From Olleya sp. Bg11-27 (lineage in GTDB: Bacteria > Bacteroidota > Bacteroidia > Flavobacteriales > Flavobacteriaceae): a DNA stretch of 64,000 nt. Numbering within the stretch: the stretch's first letter is position 1; each line of letters starts with the position of its first letter. A model generated the notes under the pieces. The model saw nothing but the letters and a program-made list of their open reading frames with translations. It searched no databases and had not been told where the DNA came from. Shown here in pieces: positions 18,464 through 25,665 of the stretch. Location of the stretch: NCBI RefSeq assembly GCF_002831645.1, contig NZ_CP025117.1:1681514-1745513 (forward strand), given 5' to 3'. The translations under genes and the position numbers were made by a program.

Positions 18464-19186
18464 TTATTCTTTTTTTAGTAATTCTTTCGAAATTTGTTCA
18501 AAAGGAAGTATGCCTGAAATTTCTCCATCTTTAATTACAAATAAATCTTCACATAAGATTTTGGATTTATTAGCTTTATCTAGCATAATATAATTGTGTA
18601 TTGCCAGAAAATGACTGAAGTTGTCATCATTTAAGTCTTGTCTTACCACAAAAATAACATCTGATAAAGGTATTGAAACAAACAATTCATCTGTGCCTAG
18701 CATTTTGTGGGCTTCTAACATGTGTTTTTTGCTAAGAATTTTTGAAGTAGATGAAGGGGAAATGGGGCATGATAAAATTTTATAATCTAATTTGTGACCG
18801 GTTTCATTCCAAAAAGAAAAAGGTAAATCCAATTTATCAAAATTAATTTCGCTGTTTATTCTAAGCGTATGTACATAATCTTCGTTTTCATTTTCGGTGA
18901 TAATTTGAAATGCGTCCACTTGTCCGTTAGCATCAGAAGTCTCAGGATCCATAAAAATATAAATACAAATTAGATCTGCATACATGTTTTCTCTTTGATG
19001 TACTGTTCTAACAAACTCATTATTTAGTTTGTATTCGGTAGTTTTTCCTGTAGTTAAAATAGGATAGACATTATCCATATTATAATTAATGGTGCTTTCT
19101 TTTATTGTGGATTGTGTTGCTGGTTTAGGCCTTACGTTTGACAGCGCTTTGGGACCTAGTCCTAATAATTTTCTGAAAAAATTCAT
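18464..19186 (-). CDS. Hypothetical cytoplasmic protein
   Basis: 240 residues, not recognised. No signal peptide or membrane span. A basic N-terminus (MNFFRKLLGLGPK) precedes a mixed alpha/beta body with an acidic patch (DPETSDANGQ, ITENENEDY) and a C-terminal half with KKHMLEAHKMLG and VIFVVRQDLNDDNF. The start ATG at 19186 is the first in frame and is followed by the basic stretch. It is the first gene of the pair with the SH3-like protein (2-bp gap) and lies 101 bp after the EcsC-family gene, possibly a three-gene unit. Confidence 0.6.
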   Translation of the reverse strand: MNFFRKLLGLGPKALSNVRPKPATQSTIKESTINYNMDNVYPILTTGKTTEYKLNNEFVRTVHQRENMYADLICIYIFMDPETSDANGQVDAFQIITENENEDYVHTLRINSEINFDKLDLPFSFWNETGHKLDYKILSCPISPSSTSKILSKKHMLEAHKMLGTDELFVSIPLSDVIFVVRQDLNDDNFSHFLAIHNYIMLDKANKSKILCEDLFVIKDGEISGILPFEQISKELLKKE

Positions 19187-19287
19187 GATATTTTTATTAT
19201 ATTATTGTGTTATACAAAGTGCATTGGTGCGATTAAATGTTGTTTTGCTTTATCAAAATCATTGATATATGGGGTTGGTTATTGCCT

Positions 19288-20067
19288 TTAAAGTTCTTCG
19301 TACAGTGTTTTTATATACGTAGCATCGTATTTGTTTTCAATTTTCCTCATTATAAAATGTCCTTTTGCCATATCTTGAAAGTGATCCATAAACATTGTGT
19401 TTATTAATGCGCCTCCAGCAGCCCCAATTATTGGAACAGATTGGCTTATCATTTTTTCCGAAATTTGTATACTAAACCTTTCAGATATTTTGGCGATTAA
19501 CTTTAATAGTATGGGAGCACCTTCTTCAATAATTCCTTTTTCAGCTATAAATTTTGCTGTTTCAGAAATTGATTTAGCTAATATTGCTTTGATAGCGTAA
19601 TAGCCTGTTTCTGTGCCATCATCAGATTTAGATTTTCCTCCAAGAGCAAAGACCTCCAAACAGGCTAGTTTTGTTTCAATAGCGTTAATTGGTTCGCCTT
19701 GTTCTCGTGCTATATCTGCTATTGACCGTAACATTATGGTTGTAGAAATTGGTAACTCAATAGCTAAACCCGCTAGTCCAAAAAATCCTCCAACGCCACC
19801 ACTTGCAGCTACTGCTATTTTATGAGTTATATTAGAAGATTTAGTACTGGGTTTATCCTTCATTGTAAAAACAGCAACATTGGCTGCTTTGAGTAAAGAT
19901 TTTTGTGTTATATCGACTAGTTTGTCTTTCCAATCTTCAGGCAGTATTTCTAATCCTTTTTCAAAAGGTTTTCCTATAAAATTCGTGATTTTTGCTGCAA
20001 ATCCAGGGTTTTCTAATAAAGCTTTAGCGTCTTTTAATTCTTGTAAGTCTTGTTGTGTAATGTTCAT
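19288..20067 (-). CDS. EcsC-family protein
   Basis: 259 residues. It matches the EcsC family (PF12787) by overall plan: an amphipathic N-terminal helix bundle (LQELKDAKALLENPGFAAKI), a Gly/Ala-rich hydrophobic hairpin (GGVGGFFGLAGLAIELPISTTIMLRSIADIAR), KLACLEVFALGG, and a second Gly/Ala hairpin near the end (VPIIGAAGGALINTMFMDHF). The name comes from the third gene of the Bacillus ecs operon; the biochemical role is unknown, membrane association is likely. Last clear resident gene before the mobile region. Confidence 0.85.
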   Translation of the reverse strand: MNITQQDLQELKDAKALLENPGFAAKITNFIGKPFEKGLEILPEDWKDKLVDITQKSLLKAANVAVFTMKDKPSTKSSNITHKIAVAASGGVGGFFGLAGLAIELPISTTIMLRSIADIAREQGEPINAIETKLACLEVFALGGKSKSDDGTETGYYAIKAILAKSISETAKFIAEKGIIEEGAPILLKLIAKISERFSIQISEKMISQSVPIIGAAGGALINTMFMDHFQDMAKGHFIMRKIENKYDATYIKTLYEEL

Positions 20068-20439
20068 TTATTTTAATTTTATAAAAGACAAGGGATTTGG
20101 TTTAAAGAAAGATTTTATATCGAGATACATTTTTGTGCTTACAAGATATTATTCAATTTTCCATTCTACAAGAACTAGTGATAATATTATTTTACTTTTA
20201 AAGTTCAATTGATTGTTTTAATTGATTTGATTTTTCAGGGCTTTCCTTGTGGAGCGAGATTTATAGATAAGCCCAGTTTACATCGGATAGAAAAGGGGTG
20301 TAGATTGTCTTCCGGAATTAGTTTGAGTGAAAGACGCACATCAAGATGTTTTAACCTACTTGAAAGTATTCCTAATAATTGATGGCAAAATAATTTTATT
20401 GTTAATGGTTTTAACCGATGGATTTGATCGTTTTATAAG

Positions 20440-20760
20440 TAGAAGTGAATGATGTCGTTATGCAGGATTAACGTCTGTTATCAAGCGGAGTGGAAGTGGC
20501 GTAAAAGGGCGACCATTAATTAGTGAAAAAGGCAATCAAAAGCTTAATAATTTATTATTTATGTGAAGTTTTAGCGCTTGCAAATATAATGATGTATGTA
20601 AAGCAATTTATGAACGATTAGTTGCCAAAGGAAAGCGCAATAAACTTAGCCTTAATAAGTTTGTAATAAGCTATTAGAATAGGTGTTTACTATTGCTAAA
20701 TCAGGGTTAATATTTGATAAAGACTATAAAAGTACTTTAGTTAAAAATGAATCAGATTTC
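20440..20760 (+). pseudogene. IS110-family transposase remnant, C-terminal part
   Basis: The 720-bp gap between the EcsC gene and the Fic remnant is not empty. From about 20453 the plus strand encodes RYAGLTSVIKRSGSGVKG and GRPLISEKGNQKLNNLLFM, then a TGA at 20564-20566, then SFSACKYNDVCKAIYERLVA and a frameshift before the tail FTIAKSGLIFDKDYKSTLVK. This is the Transposase_20 domain of IS110/IS1111-type elements, inactivated by at least one nonsense and one frameshift mutation. Bases 20208-20440 probably belong to the same decayed element, but I find no clear frame there. Confidence 0.8.
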
Positions 20761-20790
20761 ACTTTTTTTTTACAGCAGTACTTTTTGGCT

Positions 20791-21394
20791 TTAGTTTTCT
20801 GCAAATTTTATTAAAGCTTTTATATTTCCATTGTCAGCTTCTCTCAAAGCTTTTATATATTGATTTCTTGTTTCGTTAGCTTTAATCATATTTGATTGAT
20901 GCCACGAAAATATTTCATTGCCAAATATTGATTCCATAATTATATCAGCCATCATCCTTGAGTGTCTTCCATTTCCATTTGGAAAGCAATGAATGGATAC
21001 TATGCGATGTTTAAATTTTATAGCTATTTCTTCAGGTGGAAAAGTGTTGTTATCTATCCAATATTTAGTGTCGTCCAATAAGTTTTTTAATTCAATTCTA
21101 ATTTGTGTCCATTTTATTCCAATGTTCTTTTCAGTCTTTCTAAATTCTCCTGCCCATTTCCATACATCACCATACATTTTTTTGTGTAAGTCTTTCATAA
21201 ACTTTTCAGTTAAAATTTTTTCAAGTTTGAATTTTGAATGAATAGTCCATTCAACTGCTTTTTCAATGTTCAATGTTCAATTGCTCAAATTCATCAAGTT
21301 CTCCTTGAGTAGAGATAGACTTTATTTTAAGACCTTCCTTTTCTTCTTCGTCTAAAGGTGTTTGTCCATCTTTATAATCGAATTCTAATCCCAT
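20791..21394 (-). pseudogene. Frameshifted Fic-domain protein, 'mobile mystery protein B' family
   Basis: The family start is at ATG 21394: MGLEFDYKDGQTPLDEEEKE and onward for 43 codons to a premature TGA. A 7-bp tandem duplication (caatgtt twice, 21264-21277 on the plus strand) shifts the frame. Removing one copy gives one continuous protein of about 198 residues joining EFEQLNIE to KAVEWTIHS. The Fic motif is HCFPNGNGRHSR, with the usual Asp/Glu replaced by Asn as in this family. Fic enzymes transfer AMP or similar groups to proteins. The ATG overlaps the end of the HTH partner gene by 10 nt. A restart at TTG 21273 could give a 160-residue product without the N-terminus. Confidence 0.85.
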
Positions 21395-21846
21395 AACGAT
21401 TTTTTCATCTCTCGTTTTATTTCGCTAGCAAGCTCCTTTATGGTTTTGGCTATCTTTTCATCTCCAATTCCTTGGTCCTCTAATTTCATATTTTGGTTAG
21501 TTCTCAAAACTATTTTTCGGGCCAGCTTTTCTGCTTTTATTTGAATTAAATCGTTTATGGTTCCATTTAGTGGGACCAGTGCATATACTAATTTCAAGTC
21601 AATTGCATTGGCTACACCTTTTAAAGAATTGAGCGTTATCGTACCATTAGCTTCACTGTCCTCTATTCTTTTTACGCCTTGTCTTGTTATATTTAATTTA
21701 GCACCAAGTTGTGCCATTGTCATATTTAGTGATGTCCGAATTGTATTTATCCATCCACGTTCTGGGACCAGGACCTTTCTGGTTTCAGAGAATGGTTGAA
21801 GTTTTTGGTCCAATTGCTCAATTAAAAGTTTTTGCTTATTTCTCAT
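21385..21846 (-). CDS. HTH protein, 'mobile mystery protein A' family
   Basis: 153 residues. The family-typical start (RNKQKLLIEQLDQKLQPF) is followed by an XRE-type helix-turn-helix at about 35-70 (LNMTMAQLGAKLNITRQGVKRIEDSEANGTITLNSL) and a helical tail. This family is nearly always encoded directly upstream of a Fic-type 'mobile mystery protein B', as here, with the two frames overlapping by 10 nt. By analogy with HTH/Fic pairs it may be antitoxin or repressor of the Fic protein. The promoter region carries inverted repeats that could be its own operator. Confidence 0.88.
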   Translation of the reverse strand: MRNKQKLLIEQLDQKLQPFSETRKVLVPERGWINTIRTSLNMTMAQLGAKLNITRQGVKRIEDSEANGTITLNSLKGVANAIDLKLVYALVPLNGTINDLIQIKAEKLARKIVLRTNQNMKLEDQGIGDEKIAKTIKELASEIKREMKKSLWD

Positions 21847-21862
21847 TTTTGTAACTCTTTAA

Positions 21863-21932
21863 GTTTACAAAACGATATAATTGTAAACATATGAATTTAC
21901 AAATATATAAAAAAGTAAACAATTAAGTTTAC
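21863..21932 (-). promoter_or_regulatory. Candidate operator/promoter of the mobile mystery pair
   Basis: Four GTTTAC/GTAAAC half-sites in 70 bp just upstream of the HTH gene, including the palindrome GTAAACAATTAAGTTTAC at 21915-21932 and a wide inverted pair at 21863-21868 / 21883-21888. Between them the minus strand reads TATATTTG (21907 to 21900), a good TAnnTTTG -7 box; no well-spaced -33 box was found. Autoregulation by the XRE protein is the likely use. Confidence 0.6.
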
Positions 21933-21956
21933 TTTGAGTTATTCTGTTAAATTAAT

Positions 21957-22093
21957 GCCAACGTGATTGTGTATGGTTAGTGGCGTATTTGTGCGCGAGG
22001 ATTTTCCGAAGAAAAATCAGAAGCTAGCAAACAAAGCAACTAACATAGGTTTAGGATAAAAATAGCAATTTTTTATATACTGTGTTGTGTGTA
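21957..22093 (-). other. attC-like site of cassette D
   Basis: Imperfect inverted repeat: left box GCCAAC then GTGTATGGTTAG, right arm TATATACTGT then box GTTGTGT. The cassette box GTTGTGTGTA at 22084-22093 is the same as the box at the other edge of cassette D (reverse complement at 22552-22561). The middle has the shared segment GCGAGGATTTTCCG also found in other sites of the array. The end of gene D runs into this site. Confidence 0.8.
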
Positions 22094-22519
22094 GTTTTTA
22101 TTTATCCGTTCAATTAATTTCTTTCTTACTTTGTCAAATTCTTTGCTTTTCATCCATTGTTTTTCAATCAGATGAAAGTCTTTTTCGCTTTCAATTTCAA
22201 TTACTTGGTCATAAGTATCTATTTCTCTGATATTTTTGATTTCCGAAAATTTTAGTTTAGTTCGTTTCTTCCAACGACCTGGAATTTCTATAAAGTCCTC
22301 TCCAATTTTCAGTTTTCCAACACTAAACTTACTAATAAATAGTGCAAGAAATCCAATTCCGAGAGCTGATGTCATTAGAAAAAATATGAACGTAATTATG
22401 CGAAACCATATTTCGCCTTTTTCCAAAGTCACTCCACCAAAAATTGTAGCCATTAAAATCCCACCTATTCCAACGAATAGATATTTAAAAGGTGGTCGAT
22501 ATTTAAATTCGTTTATCAA
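22073..22519 (-). CDS. Cassette D: small membrane protein with PH-like domain
   Basis: 148 residues from a TTG at 22519 (MINEFKYRPPFKYLFVGIGG). Two hydrophobic helices (about 13-32 and 36-62) are followed by a compact beta-rich domain (KLKIGEDFIEIPGRWKKRTKLKFSEIKN) like bacterial PH/YcxB-type membrane proteins. The last residues (NYTQHSI) are encoded by the attC box itself, a common consequence of cassette structure. Single gene with matching boxes on both sides (10 of 10 bases). Function unknown. Confidence 0.7.
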   Translation of the reverse strand: MINEFKYRPPFKYLFVGIGGILMATIFGGVTLEKGEIWFRIITFIFFLMTSALGIGFLALFISKFSVGKLKIGEDFIEIPGRWKKRTKLKFSEIKNIREIDTYDQVIEIESEKDFHLIEKQWMKSKEFDKVRKKLIERINKNYTQHSI

Positions 22520-22551
22520 TTATTTCTTATTAATATCGCTGGTGCTCAAAT

Positions 22552-22577
22552 TACACACAACTTGATTGTGTATGGTT
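22552..22577 (-). other. Half attC site of cassette C, cut by IS debris
   Basis: Left half only: box ACACAAC followed by TTGTGTATGGTTAG. The right half of the site was replaced by IS110, IS3 and IS1182 remnants; the matching box CGGT-GTTACCTACA appears beyond them at 23842-23855. Confidence 0.7.
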
Positions 22578-22655
22578 AGATTCTGTGTTAATTTACAACA
22601 AAAAATTCATGTTTTTTTTATGTTTTTATTTTTCAAAACGGCTTCGAGCTAGTTT

Positions 22656-23085
22656 CTAAAGGGCAGTTTCTATTTCTAATAGAGTTGCTCTTTTTTGTTG
22701 CTCATAATTTTGAATAAAACCTTCTTTATTTTTATAAACGACGTAAATTAATTCTAATAATTTTCTTTGAACAGCAATCAGTCCTTTCATTTTCACACCA
22801 CTTTTAGCCGTTAATCTCAAATATAATTCTTTATGGGTTTTATTATATTTTACTGCAGATAATGATGGTAAATGCATCGCTTTTCTCAAATTACGATTTC
22901 CTTTTTTTGATATCCTTGTTTTAGACCTTATAGATGTTCCAGATTGTTTTTCTTTTATATCTAAACCTGCATAACTGGTGATTTGTTTTTTATTTCTAAT
23001 CAGTTCAAATCCATTTGTTTCTGCTATAACAATTACCGCTGTTAGCATCCCTACACCAGGAATTGTGCAAATATTTTTTAATTCT
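22656..23085 (-). pseudogene. IS110-family transposase remnant, C-terminal half
   Basis: Minus strand encodes CTIPGVGMLTAVIVIAETNG, ITSYAGLDIKEKQSGTS and ISKKGNRNLRKAMHLPSLSA, the Transposase_20 domain of IS110-type recombinases, to a normal stop at 22656. The N-terminal RuvC-like part is missing; upstream the frame runs directly into IS3 OrfA sequence. It differs in sequence from the plus-strand IS110 remnant at 20.4 kb. Confidence 0.85.
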
Positions 23086-23288
23086 TCTTCTGCCTGTTTA
23101 TGTTCTTTACTTTTAGTATCATAAGTGACTTTTAAGCCTGCTTCTCCTTGGCTCTCATGTTTCTTCTTCCAACTATAAAAAGTACCTGTACTAACTCCGT
23201 ATTTACGACAGGTTTCTACGATACCTATTGCTTCTGAACTGGAGAGAATTTCTAACTTATGATCTAAGGTTCATTTCTTGTATTTCAT
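23086..23288 (-). pseudogene. IS3-family OrfA remnant
   Basis: ATG at 23288, then MKYKK, a TGA, and LDHKLEILSSSEAIGIVETC, RKYGVSTGTFYSWKKKHESQ, GEAGLKVTYDTKSKEHKQAE. This is the helix-turn-helix OrfA of an IS3-group element with an early nonsense codon. It is fused in frame near 23086 to the IS110 fragment, so one element was truncated by the other or both by a deletion. Confidence 0.85.
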
Positions 23289-23348
23289 ATCTCAAATATA
23301 TTAATTTTGAAATTTAAAATATCACTCCGATCTTATTGGGGGCTAAAC

Positions 23349-23841
23349 TACTTATCAATGTAGAGATTGTCCAATAAAAAAGAGTTGTTTAGGTAAAACC
23401 GCAAAAGAGAAAAAGTTTTCAGTGACCTATTTTAAAGCAGAATACGAACGTAATATTGCAAGTGTCGAGAGTAATCGTGGTCGTTATATGAAAGGTAAAC
23501 GTCAAAGCACTGTAGAACCTGTTTTTGGTACACTGACTCAGTTTATGGGGTTAAGAAAAATAAATACCATTGGTATTAAACAGGCCAACAAGGTTATGCA
23601 TCTGTCTGCAATAGCTTACAATCTTAAAAAGTATTTAAAGTTTGGACAAAAACGAACAAAAAGTGAAGGCAAAGCACTTGGCGTTTTGCTTTTTGAAATA
23701 ATGGCACTTTACAAGGCTATAAACTTCCATTTAAGCGTATCAAAATTAAGGTGAATCTTAATAAATAATAAAAATTGAGCCTCTTAAAAAGGCTTATTTT
23801 GCTTATTCTATTAGAAAATTATGGGGTTGTGCAACGGTTAC
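23349..23841 (+). mobile_element. 3' remnant of the IS1182-family element
   Basis: Near-identical to bases 40022-40514 of the intact copy, including the last 110 codons of the transposase (stop at about 23754), the hairpin after it and the right end TTGTGCAACGGTTAC. The 5' two thirds are missing; homology begins at tacttatcaatg. Beyond the right end lies CGGT and then the attC box GTTACCTACA, exactly as at the intact copy. Confidence 0.92.
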
Positions 23842-23855
23842 CGGTGTTACCTACA
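23842..23855 (-). other. Right box of the attC site of cassette C
   Basis: CGGT followed by GTTACCTACA. The same ten bases, reversed and complemented, stand at 24441-24450 at the 5' edge of cassette C, so the box pair is intact in spite of the IS insertion. Confidence 0.8.
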
Positions 23856-23861
23856 TTATTT

Positions 23862-24437
23862 TTAATTCAATGTGGTGTATATAAAATCCAAAAATAATTT
23901 CCTATACATTATTAATTGAAATTTATCTTCTGGAATTTTATTCAATACATCAATTAAATATTCGCTTTCTCTTTCTAAATTTCCGTAAGCCTCAAATTTA
24001 TTAAAAGCTAAACAAAATTGATATTGCCAACTAGATTTGTCCAGAATATGCAATTGTTCAAATAAATAACCGTAACAAGATAAATGAGAATTTTTCGGAA
24101 ATAACGAATATGGGTCAAACCCTATATCTGATTTAAGTTTCTCAAAAAAATCAGGTTTTATTTCTTTCTGATTCACTTTTTTTAATAATTCTGAATACCC
24201 GATTTTGTCTATTTCAGTCAGATATTTTTCTTTAAGTAGTGAATTTTCTAATAAACTATGAATATTCTGTTTGTAAATCAGTTTTCCTGCAATCGGTCCA
24301 ATTTCCGTTACGCGTCGATTATATTTGATTTCAGAGCATAATTCAAACTTTTCATCCGCAATTAAGTCAATCGTATTTTTAGTTGAATCACAAGCTGTGA
24401 TTAAAGTCAGAATTATTATTTGAAGCAGTTTTTTCAA
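23862..24437 (-). CDS. Cassette C: small lipoprotein
   Basis: 191 residues from a TTG at 24437 (read as Met, then KKLLQIIILTLITAC). The lipobox LITAC with Cys16 marks a lipoprotein. The frame is open further upstream to 24608, but those codons lie in the attC repeat and precede the cassette edge at 24450, so the TTG is preferred. The mature part is mainly helical and charged (DEKFELCSEIKYNRR, EYLIDVLNKIPEDKFQL). Family not recognised. The TAA is 7 nt from the attC box. Confidence 0.65.
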   Translation of the reverse strand: MKKLLQIIILTLITACDSTKNTIDLIADEKFELCSEIKYNRRVTEIGPIAGKLIYKQNIHSLLENSLLKEKYLTEIDKIGYSELLKKVNQKEIKPDFFEKLKSDIGFDPYSLFPKNSHLSCYGYLFEQLHILDKSSWQYQFCLAFNKFEAYGNLERESEYLIDVLNKIPEDKFQLIMYRKLFLDFIYTTLN

Positions 24438-24440
24438 TAT

Positions 24441-24645
24441 TGTAGGTAACGGAATTGTATAAGAATAGTAGGGCTGAAAATAGACAGTTACTATTCGGTT
24501 AAACACAAGCCGAATTTTTAAATTTTTCTTATTATCTTTTTTTCTCAATAAGCCAAATTTAAAAATTTGGCTACTTCGAAAAAGTGCCCAAGCCATTGAA
24601 TTAAGCACCTAATTACCCTATTATTTTTATACGGTGTTAGCAAAC
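24441..24645 (-). other. attC-like site of cassette E (long form)
   Basis: About 200 bp. Left box GTAGGTAAC, then GTATAAGAATAGTAGGG; right arm CCCTATTATTTTTATACGGT, then box GTTAGCAAAC. The inner arms are complementary over 17 bp with few mismatches. An internal hairpin (GCCAAATTTAAAAATTTGGC) makes up much of the loop. The right box agrees with the edge of cassette E at 25529-25538 in 9 of 10 bases. Confidence 0.8.
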
Positions 24646-24650
24646 GTATT

Positions 24651-25526
24651 TTATTCTTTTTCAAAACATTGTTGTCCGACTGCTCCACCTCCAAATTCTA
24701 AAACAATATTTCTCTCATAATAGATATATGAACAACCATCATTATATTTTGCTTGTTCTTCTTTATTTAAATCGTTTTTCAAGAATTTATATGAATATTT
24801 TCCCATTCCACTTCTAGCAAAACCAACAGTTGATATTTCTCCATTTTTTATTGAGCTACAATTCGCAATATCTATTAAGCTTTTAATATCCATTAAAGTC
24901 TTTTCATTCCAACCCAAAATCTTTATTTGTTCCAATAAAACTTCTGAATTATAGGGCAAATTTGATTCTCTAAAGATTTGGTCGGTTCCGCCATTTTCAT
25001 TTATTCGATTTGAGTAAATTCGTAAGTCAATGCTTTTTTCTGTACTTAAAACAATATCTTTTGGATTGAACTCAATATAAACGATAAGGCTATCAGGAAC
25101 TAAGTCAGAATATTCTTTGATAAGCTTTTTTATATTATCCTCATTTATTTTCAAGTTGTTTATTTGCTCCGATTTACTGCTTTTATTCATCGAAAGCACC
25201 ATTAATAAAAATTCCTTCTCTGGATTATTCCCTTCATTAAAAACTTTTGTTAATTCCTCTACTTTAGTTGGATGGACTTTTTTTATAACAACTTGAAATA
25301 GTGAATCCTTGTCAATTTTCTGATTGAATTTAGGTTCACTTTTTTTGATTTTTTGATTTTTTGGAATTGAGTCAAAATCTTTACTCGGTTTTCCAAATAT
25401 AAAATCTCCGACAAGAATTGATTTTTCTAGTTCTTTTTCAGAATCAGCTTTTCTTTGAGTATTTTTTTGAGCGGAACAACCTATAATCAAAAAGCTAATA
25501 AATATGTAGAGAATGTGTTTGGTCAT
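24651..25526 (-). CDS. Cassette E: lipoprotein of unknown function
   Basis: 291 residues. Signal and lipobox MTKHILYIFISFLIIGC. A linker rich in K, S and Q is followed by a mixed domain; a C-terminal stretch (YNDGCSYIYYERNIVLEFGG) has two of the few cysteines. The ATG lies 3 nt after the cassette-edge box (GTTCGCAAAC) and the stop 5 nt before the next, so the gene fills the cassette and has no room for its own promoter. Expression would depend on read-through. Confidence 0.7.
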   Translation of the reverse strand: MTKHILYIFISFLIIGCSAQKNTQRKADSEKELEKSILVGDFIFGKPSKDFDSIPKNQKIKKSEPKFNQKIDKDSLFQVVIKKVHPTKVEELTKVFNEGNNPEKEFLLMVLSMNKSSKSEQINNLKINEDNIKKLIKEYSDLVPDSLIVYIEFNPKDIVLSTEKSIDLRIYSNRINENGGTDQIFRESNLPYNSEVLLEQIKILGWNEKTLMDIKSLIDIANCSSIKNGEISTVGFARSGMGKYSYKFLKNDLNKEEQAKYNDGCSYIYYERNIVLEFGGGAVGQQCFEKE

Positions 25527-25528
25527 AT

Positions 25529-25664
25529 GTTTGCGAACGGTTTTGTGTATGATTAGTGGCGTGTTTAAGCACCTAGTTTAGCAAATAAAAACCGAATAGA
25601 AAATCCGCGATGATTTTCGTAAGTAGGCGAGAACTAGCCATTAATTATACACGGTGTTATGCGC
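25529..25664 (-). other. attC-like site of cassette F
   Basis: Left box TGCGAAC, then GTGTATGATTAGTGGC; right arm GCCATTAATTATACACGGT, then box GTTATGCGC. The arms pair over 16 bp with two mismatches. The right box equals the 5' edge of cassette F at 27519-27527 (9 of 9). The interior has CCGCGATGATTTTCG, close to the segment in the sites of cassettes B, D and G. Confidence 0.85.
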
Positions 25665-25665
25665 T

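Noticed and set aside
21385-21394. Sequencing error as the cause of the A/B gene overlap
   Set aside because: The 10-nt overlap TTATGGGATTAG is natural for this gene pair (stop of A, start of B) and both reading frames are family-typical.
24438-24608. N-terminal extension of the cassette C lipoprotein
   Set aside because: The extra codons are translation of the attC repeat and lie beyond the cassette edge; the lipoprotein signal begins at TTG 24437.
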